From Alkaliphilus sp. NP8 (GTDB lineage Bacteria; Bacillota; Clostridia; Peptostreptococcales; Natronincolaceae), in the NCBI GenBank assembly GCA_015978205.1, contig JADWMM010000041.1, positions 1 to 44,405 of the forward strand: a stretch of 44,405 nt of DNA. The letters run 5' to 3'. The notes below the pieces were generated by a model, which searched no databases, had not been told where the DNA came from, and was given only the letters and a program-made list of their open reading frames with translations. Within the stretch, counting starts at the first letter, position 1; every line of letters begins with the position of its first letter. Below are positions 44,340 through 44,405 of this stretch, piece after piece. Made by a program: the position numbers and the translations under genes.

Positions 44340-44405
44340 ATAGGTTTTTGGATTGTCAACCCTTTTTAAGACACTTTTTTGTCGAACATTAATATTCTGT
44401 ATTCC

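Overview
The window is AT-rich, almost all intact genes have strong AGGAGG-type ribosome binding sites, and the gene content is that of an anaerobic low-GC Firmicute of the class Clostridia. Indicators are an iron-type butanol dehydrogenase, RelQ, a PMCA-type ATPase, TIGR01212 radical SAM and clostridial DUF4179/DUF4367 sigma pairs. Species cannot be named from the sequence. A gene with an in-frame UGA that looks like selenocysteine suggests a selenocysteine-using lineage.

Layout. 1-905: the 5' end of an IS110-family element on the minus strand (partial recombinase plus a structured non-coding end, a candidate bridge RNA). 988-3737: an rRNA-type methyltransferase, an RluA-type pseudouridine synthase and an iron alcohol dehydrogenase. 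3811-4515: a minus-strand group of very small ORFs with strong ribosome binding sites and their own terminators. 4775-16749: a tellurite-resistance-type (Ter) stress cluster: YceG-like protein, TelA, three TerD paralogues, an AIM24-type protein, a calcium P-type ATPase, a C-C bond lyase of the citrate-lyase-beta fold, and one large protein fusing PRTase, TRSP, StiP-type and Pelota-type domains. The TerD proteins are calcium-binding in characterised relatives, so calcium sensing and export appear to be coupled here with the proposed nucleoside-like metabolite pathway. 16999-17535: an ECF transporter S component.

17536-21700 is an accessory, partly decayed stretch. It holds a serine-recombinase remnant, a secreted toxin-like protein whose signal peptide is out of frame by one A in a poly-A run, a small upstream ORF with the same kind of lesion, a multi-spanning membrane protein that could be its immunity partner, and a broken ISL3-family transposase.

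22019-34232 is mostly core genome: prfC (with a structured leader), a 2-hydroxyacid dehydrogenase, a universal stress protein, a TIGR01212 radical SAM protein, a P-loop protein, a SelW/Rdx-type selenoprotein gene that ordinary ORF calling would split at its UGA, gapA, relQ, a metallophosphoesterase, class II fba, an RsuA/RluB-type pseudouridine synthase and an RlmD-type methyltransferase.

34152-40704 looks like an island inserted in the 3' end of rlmD. A second copy of the gene's last codons, followed by a terminator, lies at 40666-40782. The island carries two sigma factor/membrane-regulator pairs (DUF4367 type and DUF4179 type), two secreted proteins, and three copies of a conserved promoter-like block. 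A truncated large serine recombinase follows (40843-41537), and the window ends with a helical-repeat-like protein, a UPF0158 protein and a small basic protein.
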